A stretch of DNA of 64,000 bases from CAXBOO01 sp963977425 (lineage in GTDB: Bacteria > Bacteroidota > Bacteroidia > Flavobacteriales_D > Luteibaculaceae): assembly GCA_963977425.1 (NCBI GenBank), contig CAXBOO010000002.1, positions 1 through 64,000 on the forward strand, in the 5' to 3' direction. The notes under the pieces are model-generated. The model was not told the origin of the DNA. It worked only from the letters and a program-made list of their open reading frames with translations, and made no database searches. This document shows, in pieces, positions 1-8,236 of the stretch; within the stretch, counting starts at the first letter, position 1, and every line of letters starts with the position of its first letter. The position numbers and the translations under genes were made by a program.

Positions 1-380
1 TTTTGATTGCTGGCAAATTGTCGCGTTCTCGATACTTTTCTCGTGCCTCGAAACACTCGAACTGACAGTAATTTTTAAATCAATTAGATGGAACTGACAG
101 AAAACCTTAAATCAATTTGAGTTACTCGAGTTGAAATGTGTTATTGTATCAACCCAGCACAACACAGCGGGTCACTTCGAGTGCCTTACGCAGGAAGGTG
201 TATCGAGAAGTTGTGCTTTTGATTGCTGGCAAATTGTCGCGTTCTCGATACTTTTCTCGTGCCTCGAAACAATCGAACTGACAACAAACTTAAATTCAAT
301 ACGATATTCTAAAACTGACAATAATTATTGACTCAATAAGAATCATACGAACTGACAATAAACTAAGATTCCATAAACAG
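1..380. repeat. Degenerate interspersed repeats, non-coding
   Basis: A 60-bp sequence at 1-60 recurs with one mismatch at 217-276. Five copies of a shorter unit starting AACTGACA follow at about 60, 92, 276, 313 and 350, spaced 32-37 bp where adjacent. A perfect 10-bp inverted repeat (200-209 with 242-251, GTATCGAGAA/TTCTCGATAC) sits inside the second block. No convincing gene is present; the stretch lies downstream of the minus-strand operon that ends at 387, so it may act as a spacer or 3' structure. The function is unknown. Confidence 0.75.
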
Positions 381-386
381 TGCTGC

Positions 387-1613
387 TTACAGCATAGAAC
401 GCATGCTGAAAACAAACATGGCAATGCTCACCAATAAACCGCCCACAAAAATGTAATAAGCATAACGCAACAAAGTGTATTTCTTGTTCAACACCTTGCC
501 CAAAAAGAACAAGTCGCGGGTCATGGTTTTGTACAAGTAATCTTTGTCTTGCATTACTTCGCCTATCCCCCATTCGTAATCATCAAGACTCATTTTGTGA
601 AAATTGCCGAAAAACAAAAGATTGCCTTCTTTGTTATCAATTTCATTTCTAGAAAGATGGCCATGCGTGGTTTTAGGTACTGTAGATAAAATAGCAATGA
701 TGATGACTACAATGCTGAATGCCAACAAGCTAAAGCCTGGATAGATTAAAAATGGGTTGCTGTCCATCTTTGGAAACAAAGCCGATAGAACAATGGAAAT
801 GATGATGGCATTGACACTGATCAACGTATTGGCTTTGCTATCGGCAATGGTACTCAAAGTCATGTGATTGCGAAGCGCGGTACGAAACATGGTTTCTATT
901 CCTTTTTCTGGCAAGTCGGTTTTCTCTTTCTTGCTCTTTTTCTTCTTCGCTTTTTTTACTTTTTCAATCTTTTCGCTTGAAACAGGGTGAACTGCTGACT
1001 CTTCATTATTTTCTTCTAGCATTTCTTTAATTTTATTAAGATTATTCTGCTTACCCTCAGCATAATTTGCCTTGGCATAGTCCGTAAAAAAGCAATGTTC
1101 ATTAATAAAAGCATAGCACATTTTAGCCCATTCAGATGGCGACATTTTTTTCTGATGTGTAGCCTTCAGTTCGTTGTATAAGTCGCTGTACGTTGTTGCT
1201 AAATAGTTGCTGCTTTTAAGATGCGCTAAATCGGCATCCTTCATTATTTTTTCTAATTCGTTCTGAGGAGCATAGCCCATCTTTGTCGCCATAATAAGCG
1301 ATTGCACCAAAGGTATTTTACTCGATGGATAATTGGCTTCTTCTAAGGTTTCACGAGCATAATTGGCACTGTATTCTTCGTGTTTGTCGCTACCAAATGC
1401 ATGCCCAATATCATGAAAAATGGCTGCCAATTCAACAGCTTCTGCTTCTTCGGCGCTGATATTTTCGGTGTTAGCTGTAAGCTCTTTTGCATGCAACCAC
1501 ACCAATTGCGTATGCGACCAATTGTGGTAAAAAAGATGCTCTATTTTACTGCAAGCATATTCTTCTTTCACCTTTTCGGCGCTAATGTCTACTATGTCGT
1601 TTTGCATGCTCAT
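387..1613 (-). CDS. HD phosphohydrolase with Pycsar-type membrane effector domain (HD-PycTM)
   Basis: 408 aa. Residues 20-140 are an HD domain with metal ligands H34 (NWSH), H67-D68 (FHDIGH) and D126 or D128 (MKDAD), so it looks catalytically intact. A lysine-rich linker (about 215-232) leads to a C-terminal domain of the DUF5706/PycTM type, with the motif MTLSTIADSKANTLI near 251-265 and membrane helices at about 264-281, 291-311 and 384-404. PycTM domains are the membrane effectors of Pycsar anti-phage systems. Fusions with HD are common in Bacteroidota, and their role there is not settled. It is the last gene of a four-gene minus-strand operon that starts with a nucleotide cyclase, 21 nt after the previous stop. 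ATG start at 1613. Family assignment is good; a defence role is inference. Confidence 0.85.
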   Translation of the reverse strand: MSMQNDIVDISAEKVKEEYACSKIEHLFYHNWSHTQLVWLHAKELTANTENISAEEAEAVELAAIFHDIGHAFGSDKHEEYSANYARETLEEANYPSSKIPLVQSLIMATKMGYAPQNELEKIMKDADLAHLKSSNYLATTYSDLYNELKATHQKKMSPSEWAKMCYAFINEHCFFTDYAKANYAEGKQNNLNKIKEMLEENNEESAVHPVSSEKIEKVKKAKKKKSKKEKTDLPEKGIETMFRTALRNHMTLSTIADSKANTLISVNAIIISIVLSALFPKMDSNPFLIYPGFSLLAFSIVVIIIAILSTVPKTTHGHLSRNEIDNKEGNLLFFGNFHKMSLDDYEWGIGEVMQDKDYLYKTMTRDLFFLGKVLNKKYTLLRYAYYIFVGGLLVSIAMFVFSMRSML

Positions 1614-1634
1614 ATTGATTGCATTAACTCCGTT

Positions 1635-4600
1635 CTAAAACAAAAATTTTGTTCCTACACTGATTAATCGATCGGTGTTGGATATAGAATAGGTGCCCAC
1701 TAAATTGATAAAGTCCAAAACATTCACAAACACACCCGCTCCATAAGCCTGATGCCAAAATGGATTGGTGCTACTTTGGTTGTAAACTTTAGCCAAATCG
1801 TAGTGCGCAAATACTCCAACATTGAAAGGAACAATATAGTTAGGAACTTTGAACAAATTGTACCTAAAATCGATGTTGTTGTACACCACTGCTTTGTCGG
1901 CAAACCTATTTCTTCTTATCCCTCTAAAGTTGTCGTAACCGCTTAGGAAATTGGCTTGGTAAAAAGCATATCGACCGCTGTTGTTTGACCACCCTGTTCT
2001 CAACGCCAAGGTGCTTTGGTTCTTCGTAATTCGAATTGGAATGAACAAACTCAATTCTGTTTTAAGGGTGAAAAACTGAATATTTTCTGTAGACAAACTG
2101 CTGCTCCATCCTATTTCATTTTTCCAGGATATACCTCGATGTGGATTGACTTCATCGTCTAGGTTTTTGTACTCGTGCGCTATGTTTACGCCTCCAATAT
2201 GCTCGTCCTTCAACTCTGACATTTGAATAAAGTCTTGCAAACTGCTTGGTTCATCAAAGGCAAAATCTTGATACAAAAATTGCAATTGCAGTCGTTGTGC
2301 TTTGCTTTTGGATTGAAAGGTCAGTTTTGGCTTGAATTCAAACAAGTTCAGTCTTATTTTCTGGGCTTCAACATCATCAGTACCCGAAATATTTATTCTG
2401 TTTCCTATGCCATAATAATCGTAAAACAAAGGCGCGTTTACTTTCACTTCAACGCCCAAATCCAAAGGCCCCAATATTTCGGTGTAATTGGCATCGTAGT
2501 AAATATTATACCCTTTTGCAGCAAAAGTTCTATTGACCAAAAGCTTATGATAAAACTTATATGGCGACTTCTTAAACCCATGCGCTGTGTATTTTAATCC
2601 AGGACCAAGTATTACTCCATCATCGGGGTTGTACCCTACAGAAACCAATGGCATTACTTTGTCTTTCTTAAAACTTTTGCGGTCGTAATCGTAAGCATTG
2701 GTTTCCGATTTTATATCCCATTTCGTTTTGCCATTGCCTTCAATGTCTCTTTTCCCTTTCACATCGTACACGTGCGTTTTGGCAAAAAAGTTTTTGGTTT
2801 TGGCTGTGTTTATGAATTGGTCTTTGTCATCGCCTGCCACTATGCGTATTAGAATAGATTGTGCTACAGCTTTGCCTTCGTGCATTTCGTGGAACACGTC
2901 CTTTCCATCCAAACCATACAAGATTATTTCTTTTGTTTCATTCGGATAAAACACTCTGTGGTACGATCGATTCTTTTCTATTTTCTTTCCTTTTTTTTGT
3001 TTGTAAACATTGACTACTACTTCGCCGTTTTCTTTTCGGATGATTTCGAAATAGTCTTTGTTTAACGTACCAACTACATCCACCGATTTGGCCAGTACTT
3101 TATAGTAGCGCATAGCCAATTCCGGCAAAATATCTCGGCGCTTTTCCATGGCTTCGGATATGTTTTTGCCTTCGAGCTTATACGCTTCTTCAGGAAGTTC
3201 GGCCAAAGCATTTTCAATTTCTTCCTTGCTTAAACTTTGCTTCATGCTCTCTGCAGCTTTCAACCAATCGGCTTTTGTGGCCTGAGTAAGGAAGGTTCTA
3301 TCGAAGTAACGGGCATTGAAATTTTGCCCATAGATATCGCGTATATCGGCGCCATAGGTTTGAAACTTCCTAATCATCCACTTTCTATTGGCAATGGTAG
3401 GTACAGCACCATCGAACTTAAAAAAGGCTTGATCTCTATCGCGAGGCACTGCTCTGTAAATGGTTTTATCGTCCGTCTTGAATCTGGCCCATCGCCATTG
3501 GTCGTCGTGTCTATCCCAGTCGCCCAAAAGCATATCGAACAAGCGGGCACGAAGCATGTATTCTTGATCTATGCTATGATGGTGTTTGGTATGGATTTTT
3601 TCTAATACATCCGAATGTCCCATGACTTTATTGCTCCCTCCAAAACCCTGTATATCAGACATATCATCGTTCGGTCGCTCTTCAAACAAACACAACATTC
3701 CGCCAAATTCGGCTAGATAATCGCCCAATATGGAATCGTTTGGAACCACCACCAATTTAGGATTGGTATGCATTACACCGACTGCTTCGGCCAAGGGCGG
3801 AATGACAACCGATGCATAAGGATGCGAGCCCGCCATGCCATCGTACAAGACATCTTGAGCAATGGTTCCTCGTAGACTTCTACCCGTTAAAAAAGTAGCA
3901 CTTTTCTTAATACCGCGCAATACATATTCTTTGCCATCGGCACCTTGCAATCGAAGCGAAACCGTTTGTTGACCACCTCCTTTTTTAATCGGTGTTAGCC
4001 CTCCTTTTTCGTAATGAATATCCAATACGGGTACGGAAATGGGCTGTGTCCAAGTAGCTCTGTTGAGTTTACCAAAAAACAATTCTTTCATTGGCGAAGC
4101 TGCATAGGTACTATCAGGTATAACTTGTACGCTTTGTCCTGCATAGGATTTTATCTGCACCTTTTTCCCGGCTTGCATTTTGGTTTTACCGTCAAACAAC
4201 TTTTGAGAGAACGCTAGCTGCATTGCTCCGTTGTTGCCTTCTGTATAAAATTCCAACCAAAGCGCTCCATTTTTTAAATACGTGAGTTTAGAAAACCCTT
4301 TCTTTTCTGCACCAAAATTCAAATCCCCATTCATTTTAAGATGGGTTGTTTTGCTACCACTACCACTTACGATGTGGTGCAAACTGCCTCGTTGGGTGTA
4401 TTGCAAATTGTGTTCGTGCCCAGCTACGTAGGTAATGTTGTCGTACTCGTTCATGGCCAGTACCAACTCATTTTTCATTTGCTGATATACTGGGTGTGCT
4501 ATATCTTGGTTGTGGCCAATGAATTTTCTGTACAACGGATACACGCTTCCCAATACGGGCAGCGGTACATAGGCTTTTTCATTTGCCGCAAAGAGCGGAA

Positions 4601-5318
4601 ATAGATGATCTTTTGCAGGAAAATAGCCTCCATGTTCGCCGTTGCTGTACAGTGGATGATGTCCTACTACTACAATGTTTTGCCCTCTGTATTTTTTCAA
4701 AACATCTTTGAAAAGCACCATGAATTCGTCGGTATTTCGTACATCGCATTCATCAGCTTCTCCACTTCCTCTTTCGTACTTGTGCAACCACCATTGCGTG
4801 TCGATAGCTACCAACACCAATCCATTGGCTAGTTTCACGACATCGGGCCCTGGACAACCGTGGCTAGGTCGAAACACATTGCCTTTCTCGATGTAATTTT
4901 GAATGTATTTTTCTTGGCGCTGAATTTTTTTAAATCCTTCATCGCCTTGTCTGTCCCAATCATGATTTCCAGGTATAAAAACAAGGTCTACATCATCGAT
5001 GTTTACGGCATCCAACTGCGCGTTTAGTCGTAACTCATCTTCCATACGGTATTTGCTCTCTTTTTTGTGCAAGCCATTGGGGTACAAATTGTCGCCTAAA
5101 AAAACCACTCCTTTTTTTGACGTTTTATCTAATATCAATTGCTTTTTTACGGTTTGCAACACCGCTGAAGATTTGGTTGTATCGTCGCCGACATCGCCCA
5201 ATAGGGTTAAAGAATACGCTACATCTTTTGCTTGCCAATCTTTGGTTGCTTGACCAAATGAAGGACTTGAAAACAACACCCAAAAAAGGATGAAGCCGAG
5301 GGTAGAACTATTTCTCAT
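1635..5318 (-). CDS. Calcineurin-type metallophosphatase fused to an outer-membrane beta-barrel
   Basis: 1227 aa with a signal peptide (residues 1-22). The N-terminal third carries the calcineurin-like metal motifs in order: GD at 41-42, GDN at 75-77, GNHD at 117-120, then GHHP and GHEH. A long middle section follows. The C-terminal part from about residue 860 reads as alternating beta strands of a surface-antigen/BamA-like barrel, with a motif around FLSGYDNFRGIRRNRF and a terminal aromatic (KFLF). The protein should therefore sit in the outer membrane with a phosphoesterase domain outside the cytoplasm. Its ATG (5318) overlaps the end of the upstream gene by 11 bp, which implies translational coupling. 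The substrate cannot be read from the sequence. Similar fusions exist in Bacteroidota. Confidence 0.85.
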   Translation of the reverse strand: MRNSSTLGFILFWVLFSSPSFGQATKDWQAKDVAYSLTLLGDVGDDTTKSSAVLQTVKKQLILDKTSKKGVVFLGDNLYPNGLHKKESKYRMEDELRLNAQLDAVNIDDVDLVFIPGNHDWDRQGDEGFKKIQRQEKYIQNYIEKGNVFRPSHGCPGPDVVKLANGLVLVAIDTQWWLHKYERGSGEADECDVRNTDEFMVLFKDVLKKYRGQNIVVVGHHPLYSNGEHGGYFPAKDHLFPLFAANEKAYVPLPVLGSVYPLYRKFIGHNQDIAHPVYQQMKNELVLAMNEYDNITYVAGHEHNLQYTQRGSLHHIVSGSGSKTTHLKMNGDLNFGAEKKGFSKLTYLKNGALWLEFYTEGNNGAMQLAFSQKLFDGKTKMQAGKKVQIKSYAGQSVQVIPDSTYAASPMKELFFGKLNRATWTQPISVPVLDIHYEKGGLTPIKKGGGQQTVSLRLQGADGKEYVLRGIKKSATFLTGRSLRGTIAQDVLYDGMAGSHPYASVVIPPLAEAVGVMHTNPKLVVVPNDSILGDYLAEFGGMLCLFEERPNDDMSDIQGFGGSNKVMGHSDVLEKIHTKHHHSIDQEYMLRARLFDMLLGDWDRHDDQWRWARFKTDDKTIYRAVPRDRDQAFFKFDGAVPTIANRKWMIRKFQTYGADIRDIYGQNFNARYFDRTFLTQATKADWLKAAESMKQSLSKEEIENALAELPEEAYKLEGKNISEAMEKRRDILPELAMRYYKVLAKSVDVVGTLNKDYFEIIRKENGEVVVNVYKQKKGKKIEKNRSYHRVFYPNETKEIILYGLDGKDVFHEMHEGKAVAQSILIRIVAGDDKDQFINTAKTKNFFAKTHVYDVKGKRDIEGNGKTKWDIKSETNAYDYDRKSFKKDKVMPLVSVGYNPDDGVILGPGLKYTAHGFKKSPYKFYHKLLVNRTFAAKGYNIYYDANYTEILGPLDLGVEVKVNAPLFYDYYGIGNRINISGTDDVEAQKIRLNLFEFKPKLTFQSKSKAQRLQLQFLYQDFAFDEPSSLQDFIQMSELKDEHIGGVNIAHEYKNLDDEVNPHRGISWKNEIGWSSSLSTENIQFFTLKTELSLFIPIRITKNQSTLALRTGWSNNSGRYAFYQANFLSGYDNFRGIRRNRFADKAVVYNNIDFRYNLFKVPNYIVPFNVGVFAHYDLAKVYNQSSTNPFWHQAYGAGVFVNVLDFINLVGTYSISNTDRLISVGTKFLF

Positions 5319-6084
5319 TAGAATATTTGAACATTAAAATATTAGCTGCACTACCATTGAGTTCATTGGATATAAACATATCGCCTTGTGTATTGAAACA
5401 AATACCCTCTGGTTGATGGAAGATATACGGATTCAAACTGCTTTTCGCTTTAATTTTAAATTCAGCAGATAGTTGCAACAATGTTTTGGCTACAGAACTT
5501 ACTATATATACATCGCCATTGGGATGAATAGCTACGCCAGAGGCTTTAAAATTTGGATGAATCTCTTCTTTATTCATTTTAAAGAATGCTTTGTCATCGA
5601 AGGTGTTTTTAAGGACATCGAATGCAAACAACTTTATATTTTTATCCTTTCCTTTTTCTTCTTTGCAGGCCAATATCAGTCGGTTGTTTTTAGCGTCGAA
5701 GCAAAGGCCTTCAAATTCATTTCCTTTTTCAGGAAAGTCATACTTTGTTTTTTCTCCCGATACCGACACTTTATACAAAGTACCATCGCTTTCTAACACA
5801 TAGTACCACTCTCCTACTTTGGCAATACCTTCAAAATCGCCACTTTTCTTAAACACAATTTCACGCACTATTTTATTCGAATACACATCAAAAATGAAAA
5901 CAATGCCTTCTTCATCTTGAACACACGCTATGGTGCTATCGTTTACCATTTTCAGTCCCGATATCTCGTTCAATACTTCTGGAAAAGTGATGTGTTGACT
6001 GGGCTTGTTGAGGTTATACTGGTTCATTTGTGCTTGGCATGAAACAAACATCGCCAGCAATGCAATGTGGAATGCTATTTTCAT
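5308..6084 (-). CDS. SdiA-regulated-like beta-propeller lipoprotein
   Basis: 258 aa. A short signal ends in FVSC with Cys16, so this is probably a lipoprotein. The body has propeller-like repeats (EISGLKMVNDSTIACVQDEEG, EFEGLCFDAKNNRLILACKE, HQPEGICFNTQGDMFISNE) typical of the SdiA-regulated/SMP-30-like fold. The function is unknown; such proteins are assumed to bind or sense ligands outside the cytoplasm. The start codon overlaps the stop of the upstream cyclase gene by four bases (ATGA), and the 3' end overlaps the next gene by 11 bp, so all three are one transcription unit. Confidence 0.75.
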   Translation of the reverse strand: MKIAFHIALLAMFVSCQAQMNQYNLNKPSQHITFPEVLNEISGLKMVNDSTIACVQDEEGIVFIFDVYSNKIVREIVFKKSGDFEGIAKVGEWYYVLESDGTLYKVSVSGEKTKYDFPEKGNEFEGLCFDAKNNRLILACKEEKGKDKNIKLFAFDVLKNTFDDKAFFKMNKEEIHPNFKASGVAIHPNGDVYIVSSVAKTLLQLSAEFKIKAKSSLNPYIFHQPEGICFNTQGDMFISNELNGSAANILMFKYSNEK

Positions 6085-7169
6085 ATTCTTTCGATTTTAA
6101 ACAATTTTTGTTCCTCAACTTTTCCTTTGAGTTTGATGCTACCGACATCGTGGAAATTAAATTTATTCCGTTCTACAAGGCCATCGTATAAGGTTTCAGA
6201 CATCAACAACTGCGCCTGTAAATTGTTGCAGTGCGACTGTATTCTGGCGGTGGTATTGAGCGTGTCGCCATGAAAACAAAATTCTTTCTTGATCTCGCCT
6301 ACTTCCGTCATTACCGACACCCCTATATGCACGCCCGCTTTAAAAAAAGGCGCATTTCCGTAGGTATCTAAATAGTATTGCTCACGTTTTTTAAGCACAT
6401 CGGTAAAGGCAAAAAATGCGTGGAGAAAACGATCGTTTTTCAAACCTTTTTTGGCTTGCCAACTGATGATAACTTCGTCCCCAACGTATTGATATACCTC
6501 AGCTCCATAATCATCAACTACGGCAAAATCGTGAAAGCAGTCTTTAATAAACGAACTGAATTTAAGGTGCCCCATTTCTTCGGCCAATTTGGTAGAGTCT
6601 TTCAAATCCACAAACATGAAAATGCGCTGCACTTCTTTGGGATTGTAGTAGCTACCCCTCATCAGTTTAGATAAGTTGCCAGGTCCTAATTTGTGTTCTA
6701 TTTCTATGAATATTCGAGACAATATACTGGATAAAATCAGCACGATTATCAATGCTCTGATTTCGTTTATTTCGGCAATTCTGCCCGTATTGTTTGTAAT
6801 GCTTCTCATCAAGAAATTGATGAAGTTGAGGGCCGTTCGCATCATAACCATGATGAGTGTAGACTGTACTAGTAGCCCGAAAATCATGACAAAACCAAGC
6901 GATTTTTTTTGCAACAATTTTCTCATTACAACAACATCCAAGAGGGAAGAAAAAAATGAGAAAAATATGGAAATGAACATCGCCCCAATGAAAGCCAAAC
7001 GATAACGCCCAAAAGCAATGATGTCGGGATGTTGGAAACTTTGCACATTATCTAAAAGAGCAAAATGAACGCGCAAATACCCCAAGAGCCCTACCATAAC
7101 AGATGTTACCACAAAGTAGATGAGGAAATAACGGAAGAAGAGGCGTTTTTTAATGGACGTAAATTTCAA
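6081..7169 (-). CDS. Membrane-bound class III nucleotide cyclase
   Basis: 362 aa. Roughly four membrane helices occupy residues 10-155. The rest is a class III adenylate/guanylate cyclase domain with metal-binding D188 (FVDLKDST) and D231 (YVGDEV), base-pocket D302 (FHGD) and catalytic N305 and R309 (LNTTAR). The position usually held by the adenine-selecting lysine (K-T-I-G-D) is Q227 here, so ATP cannot be assumed as the substrate. The frame is closed by a stop nine bases upstream of a TTG codon, so TTG (or the adjacent CTG) is the likely start. First gene of the four-gene operon ending with HD-PycTM. Confidence 0.88.
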   Translation of the reverse strand: MKFTSIKKRLFFRYFLIYFVVTSVMVGLLGYLRVHFALLDNVQSFQHPDIIAFGRYRLAFIGAMFISIFFSFFSSLLDVVVMRKLLQKKSLGFVMIFGLLVQSTLIMVMMRTALNFINFLMRSITNNTGRIAEINEIRALIIVLILSSILSRIFIEIEHKLGPGNLSKLMRGSYYNPKEVQRIFMFVDLKDSTKLAEEMGHLKFSSFIKDCFHDFAVVDDYGAEVYQYVGDEVIISWQAKKGLKNDRFLHAFFAFTDVLKKREQYYLDTYGNAPFFKAGVHIGVSVMTEVGEIKKEFCFHGDTLNTTARIQSHCNNLQAQLLMSETLYDGLVERNKFNFHDVGSIKLKGKVEEQKLFKIERI

Positions 7170-7353
7170 CAGTGCTTACTTGGTTTGTTCAGGTTCTAAA
7201 GTAAGAAAAGCCACCGCATTGCTAACAAAGCAAAAAATACAATTCGTTCTGGGCAAAGTATTCAATATTAATACAAGCGATAAAGAGGAACAAAACTTCC
7301 GCATATCCCGAAAGGGTAACGCTAAATGATTAATTTTAGTCGCACTATAACTA
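7170..7353. other. Divergent promoter region
   Basis: About 180 bp between the cyclase operon (leftward) and the first small gene of the accessory region (rightward). It should hold the operon promoter. I see no clear promoter boxes or operator. Confidence 0.4.
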
Positions 7354-7363
7354 GTTGTAGCAC
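7354..7363 (+). repeat. Left cassette arm A (GTTGTAGCAC)
   Basis: Ten bases ending three nucleotides before the ATG at 7367. They are the exact reverse complement of 8037-8046, which begins one base after the stop codon of the same gene. This start/end complementarity is what an integron cassette shows, because the two ends form one attC site in the circular form. Confidence 0.65.
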
Positions 7364-7366
7364 ATT

Positions 7367-8035
7367 ATGAAAAAAATCAAATTCACCTTAATAACTATAG
7401 TCGTTCTATCTTTAATCTACTATGTTTCTAATCTAACAGGGCTACTAGTAATAAATAAAATTCCAACAACAGTTAATTCTCCTACTATTGAAATCAATTC
7501 TTACATTATTTCAACAAACCTAATAGAACCGAAAAAGAAAGATTTTATAACATATTTACATAGCGACACCATTTTCGGAAAACAAACTTGGCTACATAGA
7601 TTGTGTGCTGTTGCTAATGACACTATATTAATGAAGAATGGTGTTTTATATGTGAATGGAGAAAATTTTGACAAAAATCTAAATCTTGTGAACTTCTATA
7701 CAGTTGAAAAAGGTTTATATGAAGAATTTTATCGAGATGGGAAAATTATTGATGACTTTATGACCAATCGATTAAAAGATAATAAGCTGAAAATTTTATT
7801 AGACAACAAAACAGCTTTAAAGTATGATATAAAATTTGACTCTGACAATGGACAAATCAATTTGTTCAATGAAAATAATGAACACGCAAATTGGACAAAA
7901 CATAATTTTGGACCAATTATTATTCCTGAAAATGAATTTTTCGTATTAGCTGACAATAGAGACTGGTTCAACGATTCAAGAATAATAGGCTTAATTAATA
8001 GAACAAATTTACTTGGAGTAGTAATAAATAAATAA
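7367..8035 (+). CDS. Signal peptidase I-like protein, catalytic dyad lost
   Basis: 222 aa with one N-terminal membrane helix (about residues 5-27) and an S26 signal peptidase fold. The box normally reading I-P-S-G-S-M-x-P-T is IPTTVNSPT (32-40), which puts V36 at the nucleophilic serine. The box normally Y-I-K-R-V is WLHRL, with H77 at the general-base lysine. The later box ADNRDWFNDSRIIG is well kept. By this alignment both catalytic residues are missing, so it is probably not an active signal peptidase; it may bind substrate, or S38 may substitute. It is flanked by perfect 10-bp inverted arms, suggesting a mobile cassette. Codon use is very AT-rich compared with the operon to the left. Confidence 0.75.
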   Translation: MKKIKFTLITIVVLSLIYYVSNLTGLLVINKIPTTVNSPTIEINSYIISTNLIEPKKKDFITYLHSDTIFGKQTWLHRLCAVANDTILMKNGVLYVNGENFDKNLNLVNFYTVEKGLYEEFYRDGKIIDDFMTNRLKDNKLKILLDNKTALKYDIKFDSDNGQINLFNENNEHANWTKHNFGPIIIPENEFFVLADNRDWFNDSRIIGLINRTNLLGVVINK

Positions 8036-8036
8036 C

Positions 8037-8234
8037 GTGCTACAACAATGGCTAAATGTAATGCGGGTTTGGTGGGTTTATGAAATGTTTATCGTGAAGC
8101 ATCCGCCAAAACAAGTTTTGACGAATTATATTTGAATAAAGTAAATTCACAAAAATTGGTTTGGCTCAGTTTCGTTGCTAATTGAACATTATCACGTTCA
8201 ATCCCGCACTCCACTTAGCCGAGCCGTTGCAGTA
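8037..8234 (+). repeat. attC-like cassette joint A/B, large imperfect hairpin
   Basis: The joint runs from GTGCTACAAC (8037-8046) to GTTGCAGTA (8226-8234). Inside, 8050-8071 pairs with 8199-8220 at 18 of 22 positions, and CAAC/GTTG lie outside this stem, so the whole joint folds into one long hairpin. A shorter 6-bp inverted repeat (TTGAAC/GTTCAA) is nested at about 8182-8201. It is longer than usual attC sites. Confidence 0.55.
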
Positions 8235-8236
8235 AT

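Noticed and set aside
131..331. 66-aa open frame on the plus strand
   Set aside because: TTG start, lies across the duplicated non-coding repeat, and has no protein-like composition.
60..380. CRISPR array
   Set aside because: Units vary in sequence and length, spacers are not distinct, and no cas gene is nearby.
7354..8046. Insertion sequence with 10-bp terminal inverted repeats
   Set aside because: The enclosed gene is not a transposase, no target-site duplication is seen, and adjacent units have different arms.
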